64,000 nt of DNA from Leptobrachium leishanense (GCA_009667805.1 CM019065.1:13374952-13438951), one strand, 5' to 3'. Numbered from the stretch's first letter, positions 22,968 through 35,071 are shown. Made by a program: numbers and translations. The notes: generated by a model from the letters alone, not told the origin.

Positions 22968-23638
22968 TTCCTCTATATGCGTCACTGGGCGCATCCATTG
23001 TGTGATATTTTCCACTATATGTTTCACTGGGTGCATCCATTGTGTGATATTTTCCTCTATATGTGTCACTGGGTGCATCCATTGTGTGATATTTTCCTCT
23101 ATATGTGTCACTGGGTGCATCCATTGTGTGATATTTTCCTCTATATGTGTCACTGGGCGCAACCATTGTGTGATATTTTCCTCTATATGAGTCACTGGGT
23201 GCATCCATTGTGTGATATTTTCCTCTATATGAGTCACTGGGTGCAACCATTGTGTGATATTTTCCTCTATATGTGTCACTGGGTGCATCCATTGTGTGAT
23301 ATTTTCCTCTATGTGTCACTGGGTGCATCCATTGTGTGATATTTTCCTCTATATGTGTCACTGGGCGCATCCATTGTGTGATATTGTCCTCTATATGTTT
23401 CACTGGGTGCATCCATTGTGTGATATTTTCCTCTATATGTGTCACTGGGTGCATCCATTGTGTGATATTTTCCTCTATATGTGTCACTGGGTGCATCCAT
23501 TGTGTGATATTTTCCTCTATATGTGTCACTGGGTGCATCCATTGTGTGATATTTTCCTCTATATGTGTCACTGGGTGCATCCATTGTGTGATATTTTCCT
23601 CTATATGTGTCACTGTGTGCATCCATTGTGTGATATTT
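22968..23638. repeat. 42-bp minisatellite
   Basis: About 16 tandem copies of a 42-bp unit containing TATTTTCCTCTATATGTGTC and ACTGGGTGCATCCATTGTGTG. Because 42 is a multiple of three and the unit lacks stops in several frames, long apparent ORFs appear on both strands; they are not genes. One unit near 23308 lacks about 3 bp. Confidence 0.95.
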
Positions 23639-24009
23639 TGTGTTGTAAACTGCACCCCCCCCCCAGTATCTTTCCATCACTTACTCCTCACTGTGTGTCT
23701 TTGGCCATAGAATGGAGTGAATGGTTCAGTCACCGACTCACATCATTGTTTTGTGTGGGATGTATTCAAAGGACATCACCCGGGGGTAGATTATAAATCT
23801 TTCAAGCTCCCTGTTTTATCTCATTCAGGTGCCAGCTCTGATCTCAGCTAGCCTCGAGAACAATACCAGTTAATGAGGTGGAGGATGGAATGCTGAGATA
23901 AGTTTAAATATTGTAGAGTAAATAAGCAAGAGCCACAAAGTAAAGCTTTTGGCAAATGCTGCATGGAGAAAAATCCATAAACTGTAACCCAGAGAAAAAG
24001 TACCTACAT

Positions 24010-24183
24010 GTTTATTCAGAGAGAGGTGAAAAGCAGGAGAATGGAAAATTCTAGGTCAAAATAGCCAAACCAGAAAAATTCTCCCATTTATCTCACTTTC
24101 CAAATTGACCTAGAATTTTATGACCTAGAATTTTCCATTTTCCAGTCATTCTCCTGCTTTTCACCGCTCTCTAAATAACCCTG
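24010..24183. mobile_element. foldback MITE, about 174 bp
   Basis: Long inverted arms (TTATTCAGAGAGAGGTGAAAAG.. and its complement ending CTCTCTAAATAACC) cover most of the element. The termini resemble the MITE at 17267, but the interior differs. No coding sequence. Confidence 0.75.
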
Positions 24184-24555
24184 TTACTTTTCTTTTTAGC
24201 ATGCAATTAGCTCAGAGAGAGGGAAACAAAACAGCAGCATGTGTTTTATAAAGTGTTTTTATAATGGGGTTTTATTTGTAATGCACGAGTAATGTAGTTA
24301 ATTAACAGCTTATGTAAATGGTAATGTGCCTTTAAGTCTCAACAAATATATGACATTTATTATAATTATCATAACTATTCCCTAAAACACGGCCTGTCTT
24401 TATGTTTAAACGTGGACATCAAATTTTGCATGTGAAGCGATGGGTTATGTGCGGCATGTCAAGGGTTAACTGAGGAGTAGAAATCAAGGCGTAGTCCCGG
24501 ACTCCAATATTTTTAGGACTAGACTCCTGCAAGTAAAGGATTCTATAAACCGGTG

Positions 24556-27500
24556 TACAGGAGCAGACACACCCCTTTATACAGGAGCAGACACGTCCCT
24601 TTATACAGGAGCAGACAGACCCCTTATACAGGAGCAGACACGCCCCTTTATACAGGAGCAGACAGGCCCCTTTATACAGGAACAGATAGATCCCTTTATA
24701 CAGGAACAGACACACCCCTTTATACAGTAACAGACACGCCCCTTTATACAGGATCAGACACGCCCCTTTATACAGGAACAGACACGCCCCTTTATACAGG
24801 AACATACACACCCCTTTATACAGGAGCAGACACACCCCTTTATACAGGAACATACACGCCCCTTTATACAGGAACAGACACACCCCTTTATACAGGAGCA
24901 GACACACCCCTTTATACAGGAGCAGACACGCCCCTTTATACAGGAACAGACACACCCCTTTATACAGGAGCAGACAGACCCCTTTATACAGGAGCGGACA
25001 CACCCCTTTATACAGGAGCAGACAGACCCCTTTATACAGGAGCAGACACACCCCTTATACAGGAGCAGACAGACCCCTTTATACAGGAGCAGACACGCCC
25101 CTTATACAGGAACAGACACACCCTTTATACAGGAGCAGACAGACCCATTTATACAGGAGCAGACAGACCCCTTTATACAGGAGCAGACACACCCCTTTAT
25201 ACAGGAGCAGACAGACCCCTTTATACAGGAGCAGACACACCCCTTTATACAGGAGCAGACAGACCCCTTTATACAGGAGAAGACACACCCCTTTATACAG
25301 GAGCAGACAGACCCATTTATACAGGAACAGACACACCCCTTTATACAGGAGCAGACAGACCCCTTTATACAGGAGCAGACACACCCCTTTATACAGGAGC
25401 AGACACGTCCCTTTATACAGGAGCAGACACGTCCCTTTATACAGGAGCAGACACACCCCTTTATACAGGAGCAGACACGCCCCTTTATACAGGAGCAGAC
25501 ACGCCCCTTTATACAGGAGCAGACAGACCCCTCTATACAGGAACAGACAGACCCCTTTATACAGGAGCAGACAGACCCCTTTATACAGGGGCAGACACAC
25601 CCCTTTATACAGGAGCAGACACACCCCTTTATACAGGAGCAGACACACCCCTTTATACAGGAGCAGACACACCCCTTTATACAGGAGCAGACACGCCCCT
25701 TTATACAGGAGCAGACACGCCCCTTTATACAGGAGCAGACAGACCCCTTTATACAGGAACAGACAGACCCCTTTATACAGGAGCAGACACACCCCTTTAT
25801 ACAGGAGCAGACAGACCCCTTTATACAGGAGCAGACACGTCCCTTTATACAGGAGCAGACATGCCCCTTTATACAGGAGCAGACACGCCCCTTTATACAG
25901 GAGCAGACAGACCCCTTTATACAGGAGCAGACACATCCCTTTATACAGGAGCAGACACGCCCCTTTATACAGGAGCATACACGCCCCTTTATTCAGGAGC
26001 AGACAGACCCCTTTATACAGGAGCAGACACGCCCCTTTATACAGGAGCAGACAGGCCCCTTTATACAGGAACAGATAGATCCCTTTATACAGGAGCAGAC
26101 ACGCCCCTTTATACAGGAACAGACACGCCCCTTTATACAGGAACAGACACACCCCTTTATACAGGAGCAGACACACCCCTTTCTACAGGAACATACACGC
26201 CCCTTTATACAGGAACAGACACACCCCTTTATACAGGAGCAGACACGTCCCTTTATACAGGAGCAGACAGATCCCTTTATACAGGAGCAGACACACCCCT
26301 TTATACAGGAGCAGACAGACCCCTTTATACAGGAGCAGACAGACCCCTTTATACAGGAGCAGACAGACCCCTTTATACAGGAGCAGACACACCCCTTTAT
26401 ACAGGAGCAGACACGTCCCTTTATACAGGAGCAGACACACCCCTTTATACAGGAGCAGACAGACCCCTTTATACAGGAGGAGACACATCCCTTTATACAG
26501 GAGCAGACACGACCCTTTATACAGGAGCAGACACGCCCCTTTATACAGGAGCAGACAGACCCTTTATACAGGAGCAGACACACCCCTTTATACAGGAGCA
26601 GACACGCCCCTTTATACAGGAACAGACAGACCCCTTTATACAGGAGCAGACACGCCCCTTTATACAGGAGCAGACACGCCCCTTTATACAGGAGCAGACA
26701 GACCCCTTTATACAGGAGCAGACACACCCCTTTATACAGGAGCAGACACGCCCCTTTATACAGGAACAGACAGACCCCTTTATACAGGAGCAGACACGCC
26801 CCTTTATACAGGAGCAGACAGACCCCTCTATACAGGAACAGACAGACCCCTTTATACAGGAGCAGACAGACCCCTTTATACAGGGGCAGACACACCCCTT
26901 TATACAGGAGCAGACAGACCCCTTTATACAGGAGCAGACACACCCCTTTATACAGGAGCAGACACACCCCTTTACACAGGAGCAGACACACCCCTTTATA
27001 CAGGAGCAGACAGACCCCTTTATACAGGAGCAGACAGTCCCCATTATACAGGAGTAGACACACCCCTCTATACAGGAGCAGACACACCCCTCTATACAGG
27101 AGCAGAAACACCCCTCTATACAGGAACAGACACAACCCTTTATACAGGAACAGACAGACCCCTTTATACAGGAGCAGACACACCCCTTTACACAGGAACA
27201 GACACACCCCTTTATACAGGAGCAGACACACCCCTCTATACAGGAGCAGACACACCCCTTTATACAGGAACAGACAGACCCCTTTATACAGGAGCAGACA
27301 CATCCCTTTATACAGGAGCAGACACACCCCTTTATACAGGAACAGACAGACCCCTTTATACAGGAGCAGACACACCCCTTTAAACAGGAGCAGACAGACC
27401 CCTTTATACAGGAGCAGACAGACCCCTTTATACAGGAGCAGACACACCCCTTTATACAGGAGCAGACACACCCCTTTATACAGGAACAGACACACCCCTT

Positions 27501-29680
27501 TATACAGGAGCAGACAGACCCCTTTATACAGGAGCAGACACACCCCTTTATACAGGAGCAGACACACCCCTTTACACAGGAGCAGACACACCCCTTTATA
27601 AAGGAACAGACACACCCCTTTATACAGGAGCAGACACACCCCTCTATACAGGAGCAGACACACCCCTCTATACAGGAGCAGACACAACCCTTTATACAGG
27701 AACAGACAGACCCCTTTATACAGGAGCAGACACATCCCTTTATACAGGAGCAGACACATCCCTTTATACAGCAGACACACCCCTCTATACAGGAGCAGAC
27801 ACACCCCTCTATACAGGAACAGACACAACCCTTTATACAGGAACAGACAGACCTCTTTACACAGGAGCAGACACACCCCTCTATACAGGAGCAGACACAT
27901 CCCTTTATACAGGAGCAGACACACCCCTTTATACAGGAGCAGACACACCCCTCTATACAGGAGCAGACACATCCCTTTATACAGGAACAGACACACCCCT
28001 TTATACAGGAACAGACAGACCCCTTTATACAGGAGCAGACACATCCCTTTATACAGGAGCAGACACACCCCTCTATACAGGAGCAGACACACCCCTTTAT
28101 ACAGGAACAGACAGACCCCTTTATACAGGAGCAGACACATCCCTTTATACAGGAGCAGACAGACCCCTTTATACAGGAGCAGACATACCCCTTTATACAG
28201 GAGCAGACACACCCCTTTATACAGGACCAGACACACCCCTTTATACAGGAGCAGACAGACCCCTTTATACAGGAGCAGACACACCCCTTTATACAGGAGC
28301 AGACACACCCCTTTATACAGGAACAGACACACCCCTCTATACAGGAGCAGACGACACACCCTCTATACAGGAGCAGACACACACCCTCTATACAGGAGCA
28401 GACACAACCCTTTATACAGGAACAGACAGACCCCTTTATACAGGAGCAGACACATCCCTTTATACAGGAGCATACACATCCCTTTATACAGGAACAGACA
28501 CACCCCTTTATACAGGAGCAGACACATCCCTTTATACAGCAGACACACCCCTCTATACAGGAGCAGACACACCCCTCTATACAGGAACAGACACAACCCT
28601 TTATACAGGAACAGACATACCCCTTTATACAGGAGCAGACACATCCCTTTATACAGGAGCAGACACACCCCTTTATACAGGAGCAGACACACCCCTTCAT
28701 ACAGGAGCAGACAGTCCCCTTTATACAGGAGCAGACAGACCCCTTTATACAGGAGCAGACACACCCCTTTATACAGGAGCAGACACACCCCTCTATACAG
28801 GAACAGACACACCCCTCTATACAGGAGCAGACACACCCCTTTATACAGGAGCAGACACACCCCTTTATACAGGAGCAGACACATCCCTTTATACAGGAGC
28901 AGACACATCCCTCTATACAGGAGCAGACACATCCCTTTATACAGCAGACACACCCCTCTATACAGGAGCAGACACACCCCTCTATACAGGAGCAGACACA
29001 CCCCTCTATACAGGAGCAGACACATCCCTTTATACAGGAGCAGACACACCCCTTTATACAGGAGCAGACACACCCCTTCATACAGGAGCAGACAGTCCCC
29101 TTTATACAGGAGCAGACAGACCCCTTTATACAGGAGCAGACACACCCCTTTATACAGGAGCAGACACACCCCTTTATACAGGAGCAGACACACCCCTCTA
29201 TACAGGAACAGACACACCCCTCTATACAGGAGCAGACAGACCCCTTTATACAGGAGCAGACACACCCCTTTATACAGGAGCAGACACACCCCTTTATACA
29301 GGAGCAGACAGATCCCTTTATACAGGAGCAGACACACCCCTTTATACAGGAGCAGACGGACCCCTTTATACAGGAGCAGACGGACCCCTTTATACAGGAG
29401 CAGACGGATCCCTTTATACAGGAGCAGACACACCCCTTTATACAGGAGCAGACAGATCCCTTTATACAGGAGCAGACACACTCCTTTATACAGGAGCAGA
29501 CACACCCCTTTATACAGGAACAGACACATCCCTTTATACAGGAGCAGACACACCCCTTTATACAGGAACAGACACATCCCTTTATACAGGAGCAGACACA
29601 CCCCTTTATACAGGAGCAGACACACCCCTTTATACAGGAGCAGACACACCCCTTTATACAGGAGCAGACACACCCCTTTA
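24556..29680. repeat. 5.1-kb minisatellite of a 24-bp unit
   Basis: Roughly 210 tandem copies of a 24-bp unit (ACAGGAGCAGACACACCCCT plus TTAT) with many one-base variants (GAGCAG or GAACAG; CACACC, CACGCC or CAGACC; CTTTAT or CTCTAT). A 24-base period is eight codons, so reading frames of up to 846 codons appear on both strands; they encode monotonous repeats and are not genes. Variant units recur in blocks, for example the 3-bp-deleted unit at 27763, 28531 and 28936, showing larger internal duplications. On the - strand every unit contains TATAAAGGG. Confidence 0.97.
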
Positions 29681-29701
29681 TTTTGTTTTCACTCTGAATG
29701 C

Positions 29702-29707
29702 TTTATT
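29702..29707 (-). terminator. polyadenylation signal of the VMO1-like gene
   Basis: TTTATT on the + strand gives AATAAA on the - strand about 110 bp after the VMO1-like stop codon, a normal distance for a short 3' untranslated region. The 24-bp array starts only about 20 bp further on. Confidence 0.55.
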
Positions 29708-29815
29708 TCATTTCAGTACAATTTGAGCTCCGCCGACATCAGATCCTGGTGAGCAGTGAAATGTGTTGGGGCAGCCAATAGCATGATGGATGTCATTGGT
29801 GATGCAGCTTTGTTA

Positions 29816-30104
29816 CTATGCACAATTAAACAGGACATCATTAACAGACGTGTCATCGCCAATTCCTTTAGGCTTCTCCAGCCTTATATTTATGCCGTTG
29901 ATGCCTTCGGTACATGTGTCACTCCAAGCTCCATAAAGTCCCCGTTCCAACCCGTTACCCATCACTATGTGAGGAACGGTGCACCCGAAAATGATGTTGT
30001 CGGCGGCTGTATCATCCTCATTGCCCTGTTTTGGTTCTACGCATAGACAGAATGTTGAAAGAAAGCCTCCGGGACACCACTGGATTGGAGTCCAAGTTCC
30101 CCAT
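29816..30104 (-). CDS. VMO1: vitelline membrane outer layer protein 1 (VMO1)-like, terminal exon
   Basis: Secreted egg-coat or mucosal protein of the VMO-I fold, a beta-prism of three repeated sheets. This exon codes for about 96 residues: WGTWTPIQWC, then a repeat ending EPKQGNEDDTAADNIIFGC, then GAWSDTC and a second repeat with EKPKGIGDDTSVNDVLFNCA and stop (TAG, 29816-29818). The DDTA.N..F.C signature, spaced W-x-W and paired cysteines are those of the second and third VMO-I repeats. The exon start at 30104 is set by a strong acceptor (TTTTTTAATAG after a pyrimidine tract, 30105-30120), phase one base. Earlier exons with the signal peptide and first repeat were not found; they may lie to the right, beyond the nested transposons. 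No break is seen in the exon. Confidence 0.8.
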
Positions 30105-30566
30105 CTATTAAAAAAGACACAAAATTGTATCCTTAGACATTTTCCACAGAGCAGAGGAAAGAAAGCATTGGATATGTTGTATAACAGGTTCGTCACGCCA
30201 CTGGCGGATACAAACACAGGGGGGCATGTGCTCCCCCCGAGCTGAAATCCCTTGGTAAGAGATACAGGGGTCATTTGGATCCTTGTATCTCTGGATCCAT
30301 GCAACCTTCACAGTCACGTAAAGGGGTCATTGGATATTAAATTACATTATTATTATTAGTGGCTGTGTGTATAAATGCGACTATGATATTCTTAAATTAC
30401 TATTATTTTTATTTGTGATGGAAGGGATATAACTAGAGGGATGTGTTAACTTTATACAGATATATCCAGGCCTCAGAGGGGTCTGATAACTTTGTATAAA
30501 TATATCCAGGCCTCAGAGGGGTCTGATAACTTTATATAAATATATATGGGGTCATTATAAACCATA
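30105..30566. other. putative VMO1-like intron sequence
   Basis: No coding region. Contains the splice acceptor at its left edge and a short tandem duplication near 30450-30540 (TATATCCAGGCCTCAGAGGG, twice). Confidence 0.45.
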
Positions 30567-30867
30567 CAGGGTTATTCAAAGAGATCTGAATGAATGCCAA
30601 AAGGTAACCGAACGCTGAAAATCAGCGTTCGGTTACCTTTCTTGGCTATTCGGCTATCCAGAGAGCAGGCAATTCGCCAAATGTTGGCGAATTTCCTGCA
30701 CATACGGTGCCTGTTTGGTGCCTGTTTCGAGGGCAGGGAAATCCCCCATAGAGAAGCAATGCTTCGGCTATTCAGAGAACACAAAACAGCTGAGAAAGGT
30801 TGCCGAAATGCCCTGCCATTAGGTGGCTTCATTCGACAGGTTTATTCAGGCGAATCCCATAGGCTTC
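30567..30867. mobile_element. left part of a MITE split by element A
   Basis: Begins CAGGGTTATTCA and aligns with the MITE at 17267. It carries a perfect 19-bp hairpin (30600-30618 with 30622-30640). It stops at ATAGGCTTC, where element A begins; the sequence resumes at 51014. The undisturbed order CATAGGCTTCAATG is visible in the copy at about 17550. Confidence 0.85.
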
Positions 30868-31967
30868 TGTAGCGCTCACTCCCGGAGGAGCCGCTGAAAA
30901 TTGAACCACGGGTCAGTCTCCCCGCACTAGGGAATAAATATACTCCAACACCGTTGTGAGTTTTTTAATTTAAATAGTTTACTAAATAATAAGCAGATGT
31001 TGAGACACGGTATTCACAGGTATTTTACAGTACTTTCGTATCGCGGTAAAAACGCGTTGCGGAAAAGAACCGAAACACGAGGCGTCGTATTTCGGAAAAT
31101 AAAATATTCGTAACCGAACAGAAAAGAAATGCAGTTGCACGTATATTCGAAAAAGGGGCACGTAGCGGAACCCAAGAATACAATCTCTTCGTATTACGAT
31201 AAACGCGCAGCGGAAAAGAGAAAAATATATTCGGAACGTATCTTTAACCCCTGTTCCGATTCGTAACAAAAATGAGTCCTGCACAGGTTAAGTCCCGGAA
31301 TGTAAAAGGTGTGTATGTGTGTGTATGGTACCCGGGTACTGTTCAACTGGCCAGTGAATTTACTTAAGGAATGTCTTCGACTAGTCAAGTTGGGGCCCTG
31401 TGGACTTTAAAGAGAAAACAGCAGCGTGTCCTTTAATCACAAAACAGCCTTGGAGGCCTCTCACCCATCCGACGATTGCTTTAGGCTCCGCTGACCCAGG
31501 ACGTCTCTCCGCTCGATTTTGACTGGGGATACTAGCGGCCGGATCCGTTGTCTGACTTTATGCAGCTTTTCCAGCTCACCGCCTGCTCTCCGTACCCGAT
31601 CAACTCGCGGTGACTCCTCACTCAAGGTCTTCGGTTCCTCCGGTCTGCAGCAATTCCTGGATTCTAGCAAGTCTCCTTCTCCTCAGGTTGAGTGACCCAA
31701 TAAGGACTGACAGGTCTCACTCGGGCTCTGGCCTAGGCCCTCTCGCGATCTCTTCAGTGTGTCTGCTTTCTCTCTTTCCCTGGCGCGCTCTGGCGCGTTC
31801 TCCACGAGGTGGAGGATGTAAGTGTCCCAGTCCCCACCCACTTCCTGTCTCCTTGCAAAGCATGCCGGGAAATGTAGTCCCAATGTCCAGTGTCTCTAAT
31901 CGCGACTGTCTCCATCTTGTGGCCAAAAATAGGTAATGCCACAGCAAGATTTTAACACAGCGCTACA
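30868..31967 (-). repeat. 3' LTR, element A
   Basis: Starts TGTAGCGCTC on the + strand and ends GCGCTACA, so the termini form an inverted repeat TGTAGCGC/GCGCTACA. On the - strand a polypurine run, GGAGGGGGAGAG (31968-31979), lies directly upstream of it. Confidence 0.9.
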
Positions 31968-32045
31968 CTCTCCCCCTCCTAGAACTCTTGGTCTCTCCAA
32001 GGAGGTACAACAGTTACATTACATTTCCACAATTTTGAATACAGT

Positions 32046-32669
32046 TTACATAACATGCACAGGTTCAGCAGCATACATATAGTGAGTTAGGAACACTTCC
32101 TCAAGTTGACTCATATTTTGGGCTACCTCAGCTAGCATAGCAGACACTTCGGGCAACCTCTGCACTGTGGTGATGGCCTCTGATTCGTAGGTGAGTCGTT
32201 GGGGCGGTCGAACAGAGCGTTTTGGTTCTGGCTCAATCAGTTCCTCTTCAGGTGGAAGTACTATAGGGGTTGGCTCAGTCCTTCTCTCTATCACTGGAGC
32301 AGACGTCTCTTCAGAGTATGATCCCTCCAGTGAAGGCATAGAACTATAATCGCCTGAATAAGCTTCAACTTCCGGAGCTACCGGGATCCCAACAGCCTCA
32401 GGGACTTCTAGCTGAAATTCAGAAGCTTCAGGGATTTCAGCAGTCTCAGGGACTTCTAGCAGAAATTCAGGAGCTTCAGGCCTCAAGTTACTCTCCCACC
32501 GTTCAGGAACAACGACAACCTCTTCAGGCTCCGGCGAGCGCATCCAATCTAGACAATAACTCTCTTCTTCACTGTCTCTTTCGCTCTCTTCGGCAACCCG
32601 GTCTGTTGAGACAGAGTAACAGGAGGCAAACATGGAACAGGCGGATTTGGCAGAGGCAATTCGTCCCAA
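32046..32669 (-). pseudogene. element A, C-terminal Pol tail
   Basis: Acidic frame of 207 codons overlapping the end of the integrase frame. It contains proline and glutamate-rich imperfect repeats (EVPE.. near 32380-32470) and a basic RPPQRLTYESEA motif typical of the extreme C-terminus of Ty3/gypsy Pol. Probably continuous with integrase in the intact element; a frameshift near 32600-32670 separates them. No envelope gene is present. Confidence 0.6.
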
Positions 32670-33135
32670 CTGGCATCCTCACAGCCTCTCTTAAAGGTAA
32701 CAAATGATTCCGGTGCCAGTTCTTGAGAGGCCCAGCCTTTCCATCCGGGCGAATCTGATACACTGGTAGATCCGGCAGTTGTTTGCAGACAATGTAAACC
32801 TGGGAACTCCACCTATCCGCCAACTTGTGTCTCACAGCAGCACCCAAGTTCTTCAATAGAACCCTATCACCGGGTTGTAGATCTTGTATTCGGACTTTCA
32901 AGTCATAGATCCTTTTGTTTCTTTGCTCCCTGTTTCCTGAGGTCAACCGGGCCTGTTCAAATGCAGAAGCCAAATTCTTTCGAAGTCTGTCCACGTAGTT
33001 TCTATGGGAAGCTACTGACGTCTGGTCTAGAGATGACCCAAATGCCAAATCAACCGGCAGTCGAGCCTCTCTTTCCGAACATAAGACGGTACGGTGAGTA
33101 TCCAGTTGCATCACTCTCCGTACTGTTATATGCAT
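32569..33135 (-). pseudogene. element A, integrase C-terminal (GPY/F-like) part
   Basis: Frame of 188 codons with a helix-rich lead and KVRIQDLQPGDRVLLKN, followed by a beta-rich region ending YQIRPDGKAGPLKNWHRNHL. This corresponds to the GPY/F or SH3-like region after the catalytic core. The core is in the frame ending at 33050, so a frameshift lies near 33050-33135. Confidence 0.75.
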
Positions 33136-34222
33136 GCACCAGAGTAGCTATGTGCCGACTCCAACTCTGCTTCTCCACATTCGACAAGGTCCCCAGCATG
33201 TTTAGCAGTGTGCGATTAAACCTTTCAGGCTGAGCATCACCTTGAGGGTGATATGGTGTAGTTCGGGTCTTTTGGATTCCCAACAGCTCTAACAATTGCC
33301 CCACCAGTCTGCTTTCAAAGTCTCTACCCTGATCAGAGTGTATCCTCCTTGGCAGTCCGTAATGAACAAAGAACTTGTCCATCAACACCTTGGCCACTGT
33401 CGGAGCGCGTTGATCTTTTGTGGAAAATGCTTGGGCGTAACGAGTGAAATGATCAGTCACTATTAGAATGTTCCCTTGCCCACTAGCATCCGGCTCTAAG
33501 CACAAGAAGTCAATGCACACCAAATCCATGGGTCCCTGACTCTGCAGATGGCTCATTGGAGCAGTTCGGGTCGGTAGAATCTTTCTCTGAATACACCTCA
33601 AACAGGAATGACAATAACTTTCTACTTCAGCCCTCATGCAAGGCCAATAAAACCTATCTCGCACCAGCTTAAAAGTTCTCTCTGCACCTAAATGTCCATG
33701 CTCATCATGTAGTGATCGCAGCACACTCTCCCTATGTTTAGTGGGGAGGAATAACTGTTGAATCTCTTCAGCGTTGGTAGAGGGGCCCCTTCGGTAGACC
33801 ACCCCATCCAACATCTTTAACCGCTCCCACTCTTTGTAGACCAATCTGGCTCCACTCGGGGAGTTAGTTAACAAAATCTCTCGCTGGTTTGCAGTCAGGG
33901 CCTTTATGGTCAAGGCAATTAAAGGGTCTCTGGCCTGATCCGCTTTCAGGTCCTGTCTCGAAAAGGTAGGAAAATTTTCATCCCTTAACTGCGTAGGGTT
34001 ACAGTAAAACTCAGGAACAGCCGCAGCCATGACTCCTATGGCCTCCGCTTCAATCCCTCCTTTGACCCGGCGCTCTGTTCCTTGACACAAAGCTTGCACC
34101 CCGTCTGGAGTCAACTGAGTCCATTCTGTAGTGTAGGGTCTTCTCGATAACGCATCAGCATCTCGATTATTCACCCCAGGGCGGTACTTCAGGCTGAACC
34201 GAAACCCTGACAGAGCGGCCAA
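33050..34222 (-). CDS. element A, RNase H end and integrase core
   Basis: Frame of 390 codons. Residues 1-30 are the end of RNase H (NNRDADALSRRP). The integrase zinc site is near residues 172-210 (LHDEHGHLG, CHSCLRC). The catalytic triad is Asp238 (VCIDFLCLE), Asp297 (IHSDQGRDF) and Glu333 (HPQGDAQPERFN), with 35 residues between the last two, so DD35E. All catalytic residues are intact. Integrase follows RNase H here, unlike the Gmr1-like elements nested inside. Confidence 0.9.
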   Translation of the reverse strand: MAALSGFRFSLKYRPGVNNRDADALSRRPYTTEWTQLTPDGVQALCQGTERRVKGGIEAEAIGVMAAAVPEFYCNPTQLRDENFPTFSRQDLKADQARDPLIALTIKALTANQREILLTNSPSGARLVYKEWERLKMLDGVVYRRGPSTNAEEIQQLFLPTKHRESVLRSLHDEHGHLGAERTFKLVRDRFYWPCMRAEVESYCHSCLRCIQRKILPTRTAPMSHLQSQGPMDLVCIDFLCLEPDASGQGNILIVTDHFTRYAQAFSTKDQRAPTVAKVLMDKFFVHYGLPRRIHSDQGRDFESRLVGQLLELLGIQKTRTTPYHPQGDAQPERFNRTLLNMLGTLSNVEKQSWSRHIATLVHAYNSTESDATGYSPYRLMFGKRGSTAG

Positions 34223-34725
34223 CCACCGATGTCCCGTTGCGTCCAGTTTGCGGTAGTAAGGATGTAGGTAAGAGGATTGTTATCCGTCTTGATCACAAAC
34301 TCAGCTCCATACAGATAGTCTTTTAACTTGTCTACCACTGCCCACTTTAAGGCTAGGAACTCCAACTTGTGAGTAGGGTAGTTCTTCTCTGAAGGCGTAA
34401 CGCTCCGGCTCACGTACGCTACAGGCCTCAGCAATCTGCCATACTCCTGATAGGACTCCTCCAGACCTTCTCGGCTGGCATCCACATGTAACTCATACGG
34501 CTTGTGAGGGTCCGCATAGGCCAAAACAGGAGCTCGGGTTAGACTCTCTTTCAGTTTCACGAAAGCTCCCTCACATTGACTGGTCCATTCACCTTGTATA
34601 GACTCTCGAGCTTTCCTTGGCCATGGAGCTGACGGGTTCTTATCAGAGACCTTGCAGCCTTCTTCTGTGGTTCCCTTCTGCAGGAGTTTGTTCAGTGGTT
34701 GAGCTATTTTCGCGAATCCTCCCAC
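34189..34725 (-). pseudogene. element A, RNase H
   Basis: Frame of 178 codons: connection motif, spacer with a Lys-rich insert (about residues 20-45), then RNase H boxes YELHVDAS (Asp), THKLEFLALKWAV (Glu) and IKTDNNPLTYIL (Asp). The final Asp is in the next frame (DADALSRR), so a frameshift lies near 34215. Catalytic residues seen are intact. Confidence 0.85.
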
Positions 34726-35071
34726 AATCTTCGATAGTATGAACAGAATCCCAAGAAAGATCTAAGTTCAGTGACGTTTCGGGGTCTAGGCCAAGAAGCT
34801 ACGGCCTCCAACTTCCGAGGGTCTGTCGAAACACCTTCTGCTGAGACCACATGTCCTAGATACGTAACAGACGGTAGACAGAATTGGCATTTCTCCAGAG
34901 ACAGTTTCAATCCCTCTTCATGGAGCCTCTTCAAGACCTTCTCCAGACGTTGCTCATGTTCTTCAGAGTCTTCCCAACACAATTATGTCATCCAGGTACA
35001 CTAATACTTCGATTAGATTCATATCCCCGACTGTCTTCTCCATCAACCGTTGGAACGTGGCTGGAGCCCCC
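34704..35071 (-). pseudogene. element A, reverse transcriptase, part after element B
   Basis: Continues reverse transcriptase broken at 40072. The catalytic YLDD is encoded at 34987-34998, followed by the thumb (KLSLEKCQFCLPSVTYLGHV) and connection (LRSFLGFCSYYRR). A frameshift near 34980 separates YLDD from the thumb. Removing element B and one CCCCC restores the palm strand across the junction. Confidence 0.88.

Noticed and set aside
22779..23796. Repetitive open frames over the 42-bp array
   Set aside because: Same artefact: a 42-bp period keeps many frames open on both strands. No start context, splice signal or family resemblance.
24553..29673. Open frames of 365 to 846 codons on both strands
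   Set aside because: They arise because the 24-bp unit is a multiple of three without stops. The predicted proteins are monotonous octapeptide repeats on both strands and in several frames.
32046..32669. Envelope gene of element A
   Set aside because: No signal peptide, membrane segment or cysteine pattern. The acidic tail with RPPQRLTYESEA fits a Pol C-terminus.
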